64,000 nucleotides of DNA from Methanocaldococcus sp. (GTDB lineage: Archaea > AGJL01 > Methanococci > Methanococcales > Methanocaldococcaceae). The DNA is taken from contig NZ_JACCLX010000006.1 in NCBI RefSeq assembly GCF_024490875.1, forward strand, positions 20,071-84,070. The letters are read 5' to 3'. The position numbers were made by a program, and so were the translations under genes. Under the pieces are notes generated by a model. The model saw only the letters and a list, made by a program, of their open reading frames with translations, was not told the origin of the DNA and ran no database searches. Shown one piece after another: positions 56,605-64,000 of the stretch. Each line of letters opens with the position of its first letter. Positions within the stretch are counted from its first letter, which is position 1.

Positions 56605-57330
56605 ATGGAGATAAACTTAAATGAAATATTAAAAAAAGAGCCAATACACAAGGGAAAAGCAAAATCAGTTTATGAAATAGATGAGGATAAAGTGTTAATT
56701 GAATTTAGGGATGACATTACAGCAGGAAATGGGGCTAAACATGATGTAAAAGAAGGGAAAGGGCATTTAAACGCTTTAATTTCATCAAAATTATTTGAAA
56801 TTTTAAATGAAAATGGAGTGGAAACACATTATATTAAATATATAGAACCAAGGTATATGGTGGCTAAGAAGGTAGAGATAATTCCAATAGAGGTTATAGT
56901 TAGGAATATAGCAGCGGGAAGTTTATGTAGGAGATATCCTTTTGAGGAAGGGAAAGAATTGCCTTTCCCAATTGTTCAGTTTGACTACAAAAATGACAAA
57001 TATGGAGACCCTATGCTAAATGATGATATTGCAGTTGCATTAGGATTAGCAACGAGAGAGGAACTTAACAAGATGAGAGAAATAGCGTTAAAGGTTAATG
57101 ATGTGTTAAAAAAATTCTTTGATGAAAGAGGAATAATATTAGTTGATTTTAAAATAGAAATAGGAAGAACAAAGAATGGAAAATTAGTAGTCGCTGATGA
57201 AATTAGCCCTGATACTATGAGATTGTGGGATAAAAAGACAAGAGATGTCTTAGATAAAGATGTATTTAGAAAAGATTTAGGAGATGTTATTGCTAAGTAT
57301 AAAATAGTTGCTGAAAAGATATTACAATAA
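56605..57330 (+). CDS. purC: Phosphoribosylaminoimidazole-succinocarboxamide synthase PurC
   Basis: PurC (SAICAR synthase) couples CAIR with aspartate in purine synthesis. Motifs: KGKAKSVYEIDEDKVLIEFRDDITAGNG, PIEVIVRNIAAGSLCRRYPFEEG, LVDFKIEIGR and VADEISPDTMRLWD. The length of 241 residues is normal. ATG follows AAGGTGAAAAT. PurS follows 23 bases later, so they form an operon. Confidence 0.95.
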   Translation: MEINLNEILKKEPIHKGKAKSVYEIDEDKVLIEFRDDITAGNGAKHDVKEGKGHLNALISSKLFEILNENGVETHYIKYIEPRYMVAKKVEIIPIEVIVRNIAAGSLCRRYPFEEGKELPFPIVQFDYKNDKYGDPMLNDDIAVALGLATREELNKMREIALKVNDVLKKFFDERGIILVDFKIEIGRTKNGKLVVADEISPDTMRLWDKKTRDVLDKDVFRKDLGDVIAKYKIVAEKILQ

Positions 57331-57353
57331 ATAAAATATGAGAGGGAACTTTT

Positions 57354-57605
57354 ATGTATAAAGCCACAGTTACAATAAAATTAAAAAAAGGTGTCTTAAA
57401 CCCAGAAGGAATGACTATAAAGAGGGCTTTAAACTTTTTAGGATATGATAATGTCAAGGAAGTTCAAACATACAAAATGATAGATATTATAATTGATGAA
57501 GAAGAAGATGAGGAAAAAGTTAAAGAAAAAGTCGAGGAAATGTGTAAAAAATTATTGGCAAATCCTGTTATTCACGACTATGAAATAGAAATTAAGAAAC
57601 TATAA
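57354..57605 (+). CDS. purS: Phosphoribosylformylglycinamidine synthase subunit PurS
   Basis: PurS is the small bridging subunit of the PurSQL FGAM synthase. The 83-residue protein starts YKATVTIKLKKGVLNPEGMTIKRALNFLGYDNV, a clear PurS signature, and ends with KLLANPVIHDYEIEIKKL. It has GAGAGGGAACTTTT before the ATG. PurL and PurQ are not in the window. Confidence 0.94.
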   Translation: MYKATVTIKLKKGVLNPEGMTIKRALNFLGYDNVKEVQTYKMIDIIIDEEEDEEKVKEKVEEMCKKLLANPVIHDYEIEIKKL

Positions 57606-57656
57606 AATTCTAAATTTTTAATCTTACTTTTTATTTTTATAATTTAGGTGATACTC

Positions 57657-58187
57657 GTGGATAAAAAATTAAAGTTAATAAAGTTACTCAAAGATGTAGG
57701 ATGTGTAAAATTTGGAGAATTTATTTTATCCTCTGGTAAAAAAAGTAATTACTACATTGACATAAAAAAGGCTACAACAAACCCAGAGATTTTAAAGTTA
57801 ATAGGAGAAATTATTGCTGAAAATATTAAAGATGAAAATGTAAAAGTTGCTGGTATTGAGTTGGGTTCTGTTCCAATAGCCACGGCAGTTTCTATTTTAG
57901 GGCAAAAACCACTATTAATTATTAGAAAAAAACCAAAAGATTACGGAACTAAAAATAAAATAGAGGGAGAACTAAAAGAAGGGGATAATGTTATAGTAGT
58001 TGAGGATGTAACAACTACTGGAAACAGTGTTTTAAAAGCAGTTGAAGAAATTAGAAAATATGGAGGAGTTGTTAAAAAAGTTTTTGTTGTTGTAGATAGA
58101 TTAGAGGGGGCTAAAGAAAATTTACAAAAAGAGAATGTTGAACTAATCCCATTAGTTACTGTAAAAGAGTTACAATTTACCCAATAA
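57657..58187 (+). CDS. pyrE: Orotate phosphoribosyltransferase
   Basis: PyrE makes OMP from orotate and PRPP. GEFILSSGKKSNYYIDIKKATTNPEI and the PRPP loop VIVVEDVTTTGNSVLKAVE are diagnostic, and RKKPKDYGTKNKIEG carries the catalytic Lys loop. GTG 57657 is chosen: AGGTGAT ends 4 bases before it, and the in-frame GTG at 57648 is part of that site. The product has 176 residues. Its end overlaps the convergent DUF530 gene by 18 bases. Confidence 0.94.
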   Translation: MDKKLKLIKLLKDVGCVKFGEFILSSGKKSNYYIDIKKATTNPEILKLIGEIIAENIKDENVKVAGIELGSVPIATAVSILGQKPLLIIRKKPKDYGTKNKIEGELKEGDNVIVVEDVTTTGNSVLKAVEEIRKYGGVVKKVFVVVDRLEGAKENLQKENVELIPLVTVKELQFTQ

Positions 58188-59630
58188 ATTTAAGAACTTC
58201 TTAGTTTTCTCTTTTTTGACTTTACCAAACTTTTCTAATTTCTTTATATCCACATTTTTACTGATTAATATTTCTTTTAATGGCTCAATTAAGGCAATTT
58301 TTTTGAGTAAATCTTCAATCTCCTTTTTATCAAAGTTAAATCTCTCCACAATATCCCAATCGTGAATTAAATATAAGGCAACTCCACCAACATTTTTTAA
58401 AGGAATCTGATATTTTGGTAATTCCTCTTCCAATTTAAATTTTAAATCTAAGACATTTACACAATCAACACCTTCAACTTTCATCCAAGTTAAAAATCCT
58501 TTCTGTGGAGTTATCATAATGGATGGGAATAAATTACTTCTCGATCTTTCATCAGGAGTTTTATATAAGTAAAATTTAAAAACATCCTCTGAAAATCTTT
58601 TTATTAATATATCAAAAGATATTTTCTTAGATAATTCATTTTTAAGTTTAATTGCTTCTTTTAATGAGTCTATTGGCTCTCCATTTTTGTATAATCCTTC
58701 TTTTTCAAGTATTTCTTTAAGTTCAAGTTCTTTTAACTTTTTTTCCTCTACGCATCTTATGTCAAGAATTCCACCACTTACATCCTCTTCCGCTTTAAAT
58801 GTTGAAATTAATTCTAAATATTTTTTGAGATATTTCTTATCCTCTTCGCTAAGTAATCTATTAAGTTTTTCCTCAATGGTTTTTTCAATCTCATCTTTAT
58901 ATGTATTTAAATATCCAATAGCCAAAACTCTTCTTACATATTGATCGTCAATAATTTTATTTTTTGAATAATTTCTCTTAATTGAAGTAATTATAACATT
59001 TCCATATTTTTCTTTAATGAACTTCTCATAATTTTTGTCTTCAACTTTTATTCTTTTAAATTCTCTTTTACCTTTGTCAATTACTATAAAAGAGACTGTA
59101 TAAGATGTTAAAATACCCCTACCTTTCGGCTCTAATATATCTAAAAACTCTTTGTAAGTATTTATTAAATAAGGAGGGAATTCAGACATTATTTTTTTAT
59201 AAGACCCATCTAATGGTAGACTCGGGGGTAGATCAATGTTACCAATATCTTCACTTAAATGACCTAATGCAATTTTATGTGCAACTAATGCATGTTTAAC
59301 TCTCTCTAAAATTCCTTTTTTTTCACTGGCAATTCTTCTTAGATATGAACTATAATTTGCTATTTCCTGTAACCCTTCACTATCATAACTACCTCTTAAT
59401 TTTCCAACATTTTTATATGGATAATCAAATTCTAAAAATTCCATCTTTGATTTTAAATTCTGTAAAGTTTTTAAATTCTCTTCTAATGTAGATATTATAT
59501 TATTTAATTCAATTTCATCAATATTTTTGTTTTTTATCTTAATGACTACTTCTTTTAATTTGTTATTAAGTTCACTTAAAGAGTCCAAAAATTCATTAGC
59601 ACTTTTTATTAAGTTACTGGCGTTATCCAT
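58170..59630 (-). CDS. Conserved archaeal protein (DUF530-like)
   Basis: The 486-residue protein begins with a long helical, possibly coiled-coil segment (residues 1-65) and continues with GKLRGSYDSEGLQEIANYSSYLRRIASEKKG, LPLDGSYKKIMSEFPPYLINTYKEFLDILEPKGRG (landmarks LPLDGSYKKIM and LEPKGRGILTSYTVSF) and DIRCVEEKKL. I associate it with DUF530 of methanococci from memory. The function is unknown. Its start overlaps the end of cca by 8 bases, so the two are co-translated; this suggests an RNA-related role, as inference only. Confidence 0.65.
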   Translation of the reverse strand: MDNASNLIKSANEFLDSLSELNNKLKEVVIKIKNKNIDEIELNNIISTLEENLKTLQNLKSKMEFLEFDYPYKNVGKLRGSYDSEGLQEIANYSSYLRRIASEKKGILERVKHALVAHKIALGHLSEDIGNIDLPPSLPLDGSYKKIMSEFPPYLINTYKEFLDILEPKGRGILTSYTVSFIVIDKGKREFKRIKVEDKNYEKFIKEKYGNVIITSIKRNYSKNKIIDDQYVRRVLAIGYLNTYKDEIEKTIEEKLNRLLSEEDKKYLKKYLELISTFKAEEDVSGGILDIRCVEEKKLKELELKEILEKEGLYKNGEPIDSLKEAIKLKNELSKKISFDILIKRFSEDVFKFYLYKTPDERSRSNLFPSIMITPQKGFLTWMKVEGVDCVNVLDLKFKLEEELPKYQIPLKNVGGVALYLIHDWDIVERFNFDKKEIEDLLKKIALIEPLKEILISKNVDIKKLEKFGKVKKEKTKKFLNLLGKL

Positions 59631-60939
59631 AATTGCTCAACTCTTCAATTTCTCCCTTCTTAGGATTTACATACTTTGGAATAGATATATTCTGTATATT
59701 TCCATTAACAATATCTTTAAATAAATCAATAATATGACAATACTTTCTCTCGGTGTATGCAAATAATTTACAATCCTTAATAAATACTTTTTCATACTTT
59801 TTTAAAAACTTTTTAACTCTCTCCTTTTTAAATATTTCTGGCCCTTCCCTCAATGCAACCTTTGGTAATTTATATACTAAAAATTCCCAATATAGATAGC
59901 AATAATTATCATCTGCAAAGCACTTACTTTCCAAAATTACGAACTCATTTTTAGCAATAATTTTATTTATACTTTTTTGAAGTTTTTCCATCTGTGGATA
60001 TATTATATCATCAACAACATCTTTTCTTGGAATTTTTAATACCAATCTATATCCATGCTCTCTATCTTCTAAAATTTTATTTATTTTTTCTTTATAATCC
60101 TTAAAGAACTCAATAGATGGATTTTTTAAAAATCTTTGAGAATAAAATATAAATTTACAGTAATTTTCCTTGCTTAATGGTGAAGCAACATTTCTATTTA
60201 AATCTACTGGGTCATAAACTACAAGGGGATCATCAAACTTTTTAAGTTTTTTAATATCTATATCTTTATAAATTTCAAATATATCTTTTAAAATTATCTT
60301 CTTCCCAATCTTCCAATTTTGAGTATCTTCTATAAGGTTTATAAAGGATTTGTAATGTAAAATTAATAATTCACATAGATAGCCAGAAAATCCTTTTGTC
60401 TTAACATCAGAGCCATATAGACCTAAACTTTTTAAAAATGCCTTTAATAATCTAACTTCATCGCATAATTTTTCATTTAATCTATCTTTTAAAAATTTGT
60501 GATGCAATGGGGTTCTATCAACAGCAGAAATTATCTTCTCTCCAAAGTTTATTTTATAGCATGGGACGATATCTACATCATATCTATCAACTTTACCTTT
60601 AACATAAGGGTGAGAGGCATAGTTTATTTCATAAGAACCTTGTAATTTCTCTATAACCTTTACTCCTATATCTAAGCCTATGGATTCCAATTCATCCTCT
60701 GAAACTTTTTTATCAAATAGTATAAAAATATCAATATCATAATCGTCTTTTAAATTCGTATTCCTTGCTGAAGAGCCAACTAATAAGACATCTAAAACTG
60801 GATAGTTATTTTCTTTAACTATATTCCATATTTCTTTAATAATTGTATTAGCCATTTTTTGTAATCTTTCCATCTCTTCCTTAGATGGCTTTATATTTTT
60901 TAAAACTTCTTTTAAAATGTTTTCTATATCCATTTCCAT
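59623..60939 (-). CDS. cca: CCA-adding tRNA nucleotidyltransferase (archaeal class I)
   Basis: This enzyme adds CCA to tRNA 3' ends; it is needed here since tRNA-Sec has no encoded CCA. The nucleotidyltransferase motif LLVGSSARNTNLKDDYDIDIFILF gives GSSAR and the DxD pair; YDVDIVPCYKI supplies the third Asp, and TPLHHKFLKDRL follows. The C-terminal domain is the archaeal tail body. ATG 60939 follows GTGATTAGT; the upstream ATG at 60957 has no binding site. The length is 438 residues. Confidence 0.94.
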   Translation of the reverse strand: MEMDIENILKEVLKNIKPSKEEMERLQKMANTIIKEIWNIVKENNYPVLDVLLVGSSARNTNLKDDYDIDIFILFDKKVSEDELESIGLDIGVKVIEKLQGSYEINYASHPYVKGKVDRYDVDIVPCYKINFGEKIISAVDRTPLHHKFLKDRLNEKLCDEVRLLKAFLKSLGLYGSDVKTKGFSGYLCELLILHYKSFINLIEDTQNWKIGKKIILKDIFEIYKDIDIKKLKKFDDPLVVYDPVDLNRNVASPLSKENYCKFIFYSQRFLKNPSIEFFKDYKEKINKILEDREHGYRLVLKIPRKDVVDDIIYPQMEKLQKSINKIIAKNEFVILESKCFADDNYCYLYWEFLVYKLPKVALREGPEIFKKERVKKFLKKYEKVFIKDCKLFAYTERKYCHIIDLFKDIVNGNIQNISIPKYVNPKKGEIEELSNYG

Positions 60940-60964
60940 ACTAATCACTATTTTCATTATAGAT

Positions 60965-61852
60965 TTAAATATATAATGATGTTATTATCCCCAGAATTCC
61001 AAAAAATATTCCTATAATCCACAATATTAAAACTAATTGATACTCTTTCATTGGCTTATATTTTAAAATTAATCTTGGTAGTGATAAATAACCTCCTAAA
61101 TAATATAGTTTTCCATCCTCTTTTAGAGTTGTTGGTTTATGCTCATCTCTACTCATAACTCCAGCACTAATATATTTTAAAGAGGCATCTATGATATAGG
61201 GTAAGGTTATAATTAAAAAGGGGATATATTCTTTATATAAAACTGCTAAAACTGATAAAAATGCTCCTATTGGTAGGGTTCCAACATCTCCAGGAAATAT
61301 TTTTGCTGGATATCTATTGAAAATTAACAATCCAAAGTATGAAGAGGCAAAGATTAAAGATAGTATAGAGCCAGTTATATGATTGTTTAAAAATAAAATT
61401 ATACTCATTGAAATTGTTACTATTACTCCTACCCCTATTTCTAATCCATTAAATCCAGCCAGCATATTTGTTAAATTTGAATATATGGTAATTCCTATGG
61501 CAATTAAAAAAATTCCGAATAGATCAATATATGAATATTTGTAAAATAATGTTCCAATGATTAAGCCAGAAATAAATAATAATATCAATTTTTCTTTTGG
61601 AGAGAGTTTGGCTATATCATCAATCACTCCTATTATTCCAGAGGCAATTATTGGTAAAGTAAAAATTGCATTTATAAATGATATAAATAAAACATTAGAA
61701 AATAATGGGGCTAAGCCACCCATTTCTGGAACTTTTACTTTTTTACTTTTGTGTAAATCGTAGCCAAATTTATAATTAATCATCTTTTTCATTAGGAAAT
61801 AACATAATACAACTGAAAATAAAAATGATAATATAATTAAAATAACAACCAT
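60965..61852 (-). CDS. MraY/WecA-family UDP-GlcNAc:dolichyl-phosphate GlcNAc-1-phosphate transferase (AglH-like)
   Basis: This polytopic protein (295 residues, about ten helices) belongs to glycosyltransferase family 4. MGGLAPLFSNVLF, GVIDDIAKLSPKEK (DD motif), NMLAGFNGLE (with the catalytic-site Asn/Asp pattern), PGDVGTLPIGAFL and SRDEHKPTTLKEDGKLY are characteristic. In methanococci the homologue AglH loads the first sugar on the lipid carrier for N-glycosylation, so it would work upstream of AglB (2.7 kb). The stop is 25 bases before the cca start. Confidence 0.85.
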   Translation of the reverse strand: MVVILIILSFLFSVVLCYFLMKKMINYKFGYDLHKSKKVKVPEMGGLAPLFSNVLFISFINAIFTLPIIASGIIGVIDDIAKLSPKEKLILLFISGLIIGTLFYKYSYIDLFGIFLIAIGITIYSNLTNMLAGFNGLEIGVGVIVTISMSIILFLNNHITGSILSLIFASSYFGLLIFNRYPAKIFPGDVGTLPIGAFLSVLAVLYKEYIPFLIITLPYIIDASLKYISAGVMSRDEHKPTTLKEDGKLYYLGGYLSLPRLILKYKPMKEYQLVLILWIIGIFFGILGIITSLYI

Positions 61853-61874
61853 TATATCCCTCAGAAAACTTTAA

Positions 61875-63419
61875 TTAAATGTTTTTAATAAAATCTTCAA
61901 TAACTCTGTTCTTTAATAACTTTAAAAATTCATTAATTTTTTTCTTTGAGAAGCCATATTTTTTAGCCACCTTATATATTATTTTTTCTCCACCACTACC
62001 ATATTGAGCCGCTTTTTTTGGTCTATATGCTATATAATCTGGAAGATATTTTGAGGCTACATCTCTTAGAATTCTTTTTCTAAGGTCTGAAATTAAATAA
62101 TTTGTAGGTAGAGATAATGTCACTTTAACAACATCTTCATCTAAAAATGGAACTCTCAACTCTACACCATTAGCCATTGTGCAATGGTCATCTCTCTCTA
62201 AATTTACCTTGTATATATTGGTAAGATCATTTATTAACATTTTTTTAAATTCTTTCTCTCCTTTTTCTTTATAAACTCTTTCGTGTCTTGCATAGCCACC
62301 AAATAGTTCATCAGCCCCTTGTCCAGATAGAACAACTTTTAAGCCATCTTTATTGGCAAGTTCAGAGGCAACATAAATTGGAATTCCTACACCTATTTTC
62401 ATTAAATCAACTTCGTCAATTGCTCTACATACTTTAAAAACATATTCTTCATATTCATTTTCAGAGATTATCTTCTTTCTTAGAGGTAAATTTAACTCTT
62501 TACTTAATTTTTCAGCATAAATTAAATCTTCGCTATTTTCTGTTCCTACTGCATATAAAATAACTTCTTTACAATATAAAGATGCTAATTTTGCAATTAA
62601 AGAACTATCAACTCCTCCAGAGCATATAACTCCCACTCTATATAGGTCTCTAACTCTCTTTAAGACAGCATTTTTTAATGCCTTTTCTAAGTATTTTTTT
62701 GCCTCTTCATAACATAAATTTGTTTTATAATTTAGATTTTTAAAGTCATCTTTGAAATTTTCTAAAATCTCTATTCTGTGGTTATCTAAGTAATAGATTA
62801 GTTGAGAGTTTGGTTTCAATGTCTTAATTTTGCTATTTAATACATCTAAATCTTTCTTGCAGTTATCAATATTTATCAACAAATGCCATAATGCTTTTCT
62901 TTCAGAGGCAAATGCGAAATATTTTTTAGTATCAACATAAAATAATGGCTTAACTCCAAAAGGATCTCTCGCCAACAATAGAATATTTTTTAATTTATCA
63001 TAAATTGCATATGCATAATCTCCATCCAATTCCTCCAATTTATCTTCTTCATATAGATGAATTATAACCTCATTATCAGTATCTGTTTTAAACTCATGAT
63101 TTTCCTTTAAATATTCCATTAATTCAATATAGTTATAAATTTCTCCATTACAAACTAACCATATATTTTCATCCTCATTAGGAATTGGCTGGTTTCCATA
63201 TTTTCCTACAATTGCCAATCTGTTATGCCCTATACTTATGTTTTTAATCTCTACATTTAAATTTTCAACATCTTTAAAATCTTTAAAGTAAATAATGTTA
63301 TCATCAATTAACATTCCAGAACTGTCTCTTCCTCTATGTTTTAAAATTTTCATCATATCTATTGCATATTTTACAGGGATTGGTTGTTCTTTAATAATTA
63401 TCCCACTTATCGAGCACAT
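61875..63419 (-). CDS. asnB: Asparagine synthetase (glutamine-hydrolysing)
   Basis: An amidotransferase with N-terminal Cys nucleophile. The start must be ATG 63419, giving Met-Cys2 (MCSISGII), although the frame opens three codons earlier; GTGAGGG precedes it. The glutaminase domain has LKHRGRDSSG and LVCNGEIYNY, and GHNRLAIVG. The synthetase domain has the PP-loop GVICSGGVDSSLIAKLA and LSGQGADELFGGYARHE. The length is 514 residues. It is the last gene before the gene-free LR-like region. Confidence 0.93.
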   Translation of the reverse strand: MCSISGIIIKEQPIPVKYAIDMMKILKHRGRDSSGMLIDDNIIYFKDFKDVENLNVEIKNISIGHNRLAIVGKYGNQPIPNEDENIWLVCNGEIYNYIELMEYLKENHEFKTDTDNEVIIHLYEEDKLEELDGDYAYAIYDKLKNILLLARDPFGVKPLFYVDTKKYFAFASERKALWHLLINIDNCKKDLDVLNSKIKTLKPNSQLIYYLDNHRIEILENFKDDFKNLNYKTNLCYEEAKKYLEKALKNAVLKRVRDLYRVGVICSGGVDSSLIAKLASLYCKEVILYAVGTENSEDLIYAEKLSKELNLPLRKKIISENEYEEYVFKVCRAIDEVDLMKIGVGIPIYVASELANKDGLKVVLSGQGADELFGGYARHERVYKEKGEKEFKKMLINDLTNIYKVNLERDDHCTMANGVELRVPFLDEDVVKVTLSLPTNYLISDLRKRILRDVASKYLPDYIAYRPKKAAQYGSGGEKIIYKVAKKYGFSKKKINEFLKLLKNRVIEDFIKNI

Positions 63420-63429
63420 ATCCCTCACA

Positions 63430-63870
63430 TTTTAATTTAAAAAGTTATTTGTAATTAAGAGTATATACAGGAGTTAGGATATTTAAATTTTATGTTTTTA
63501 GTATATCTTCCCTCGCTAAAAATTGTTATTTTTTAATTTAGAGGAGTTTAATTGGTTATTTTTTAATTTTAAAGAATTTTATCAAATTTCGAAGGGTCTT
63601 TTATTTTAATTAATTTGAATATTTAATTTTATTAAATTATTGGGATTTTTTGGAGATTTTTGTAATTTATTTTTATCTTCAATTTTCCCCGATAGTTAGA
63701 TTTAAATTAAAAATTTTAAGGATTTTAAAGACAATAAACCAAAATAGAAAAGTATAAATAAAAGTTCGGAGGTATATAAATAACAAGGGTAATTGACCCT
63801 TCGAACTATAACCCATATATAAAGAAGTATAATAAAGTAATTTTAAAAGTTTATCTCTTCAAATTGTGCC
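63430..63870 (+). repeat. AT-rich gene-free region, probable CRISPR leader / LR-type long repeat
   Basis: About 440 bases contain no ORF and are T-rich, then change to an A-rich part with TATAAATA at 63753-63760 and TATATAAA at 63773-63780. A nested inverted repeat lies at 63763-63807 (AGTTCG...AAGGGT aattg ACCCTT CGAACT). Directly afterwards the CRISPR-like repeats begin. In M. jannaschii, long repeats (LR) of about 400 bases precede short-repeat arrays; length and position match. Confidence 0.55.
63763..63807 (+). repeat. Nested inverted repeat in the leader region
   Basis: The inner hairpin AAGGGT (63785-63790) / ACCCTT (63796-63801) has a 5-base loop. It is joined by outer arms AGTTCG (63763-63768) / CGAACT (63802-63807) with a 16-base one-sided bulge containing TATATAAA. 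It may be a binding site for array maintenance or a transcription signal. Confidence 0.6.
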
Positions 63871-63975
63871 CTGTTTAAAATCACGCCCCAAAGGGGATGG
63901 AAATCTTTTTAAGGGTCTGTCTGTGTCTAAATATATGCTTACTGTTTAAAATCAGGCCCCAAAGGGAAAGGCAAA
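63871..63975 (+). CRISPR. Start (or remnant) of a CRISPR array, two repeats seen
   Basis: Repeat 1 starts with CTGTTTAAAATCA at 63871 and continues CGCCCCAAAGGGGATGGAAA to 63903. After a 40-base spacer a second, diverged copy starts at 63942: same first 13 bases, then GGCCCCAAAGGGAAAGG. The 71-base period and the GTTTAAAATCA...GGAAA pattern are typical of Methanocaldococcus repeats. The window ends before a third repeat could be seen (expected near 64013). No cas gene is in the window. Confidence 0.65.
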
Positions 63976-64000
63976 AAGAGGCATTGCTTCTTTTAAGAAG

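Noticed and set aside
63480..63720. Hidden gene between asnB and the CRISPR-like repeats
   Set aside because: All frames are interrupted by stops; composition is T-rich and low-complexity, consistent with a leader.

Overview
The window is a 64 kb piece of a low-GC chromosome from a hyperthermophilic, hydrogenotrophic methanogen of the genus Methanocaldococcus. The evidence is the methanogen gene set (acetyl-CoA decarbonylase/synthase subunits, pyruvate:ferredoxin oxidoreductase with PorE/PorF, a probable F430 synthase, MptB, ArfB), the S-layer protein of the M. jannaschii type, class III prepilins with an EppA-type peptidase, GGTGAT ribosome binding sites, and the archaeal selenocysteine machinery. 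As far as I remember the M. jannaschii map, blocks of genes match it but the order of the blocks does not, so a sister species is likely.

Layout. 1-6.7 kb: Na+/H+ antiporter (cut by the window), cbiE, crcB, DUF190, oligosaccharyltransferase aglB, larC. 6.7-8.5 kb: an IS607-type element with a broken serine recombinase and an intact TnpB. 8.5-10.8 kb: trm56, a frameshifted NSS transporter and its 34-residue MetS-like partner. 10.8-14.7 kb (minus strand): a KH/PP-loop-like protein, an archaetidylserine decarboxylase, an OB-fold membrane protein and the S-layer gene. 15-22.4 kb: CooC-like ATPase, moaA, FKBP, NfeD/stomatin pair, aRF1, larE and an archaeal RecJ-like DHH protein. 22.7-26.3 kb: anaerobic ribonucleotide reductase with one intein. 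26.3-30.7 kb (minus): pilin/EppA cluster. 30.8-37.6 kb: mptB, the isoprenoid genes fni and idsA around RNase J, and small conserved archaeal genes. 37.8-41.7 kb: porCDABEF. 41.8-50 kb: aIF5B (no intein), a DUF84-type NTPase, CfbE, ManC, aIF2-alpha/Nop10/ArfB/methanogenesis marker 9. 50.4 kb: tRNA-Sec. 50.7-53.4 kb: cdhD-cdhE. 53.4-55.3 kb: aspC and a frameshifted nucleotidyltransferase. 55.4-56.6 kb: selD with an in-frame UGA and a 3'UTR SECIS. 56.6-63.4 kb: purC, purS, pyrE, DUF530, cca, an AglH-like transferase and asnB. 63.4-64 kb: a gene-free AT-rich leader followed by two CRISPR-like repeats.

How the genes work together. Carbon fixation is represented by the CdhDE corrinoid protein (acetyl-CoA) and Por (pyruvate). 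Cofactor genes serve methanogenesis (CbiE, MptB, ArfB, CfbE, MoaA). AglB, the AglH-like transferase and ManC belong to surface glycosylation, whose likely targets (S-layer protein, pilins) are also here.

Most interesting observation: in selD a 17-nt GC-rich segment starting 10 nt after the UGA selenocysteine codon is the exact reverse complement of a 17-nt segment that begins with the stop codon and ends 21 nt before the SECIS hairpin. The segment uses a run of codons that look uncommon in this genome. An mRNA helix of this kind would bring the 3'UTR SECIS next to the UGA. Three genes (recombinase, NSS transporter, nucleotidyltransferase) carry single-base indels at A runs, so either local decay, slippage or base-calling errors must be considered.
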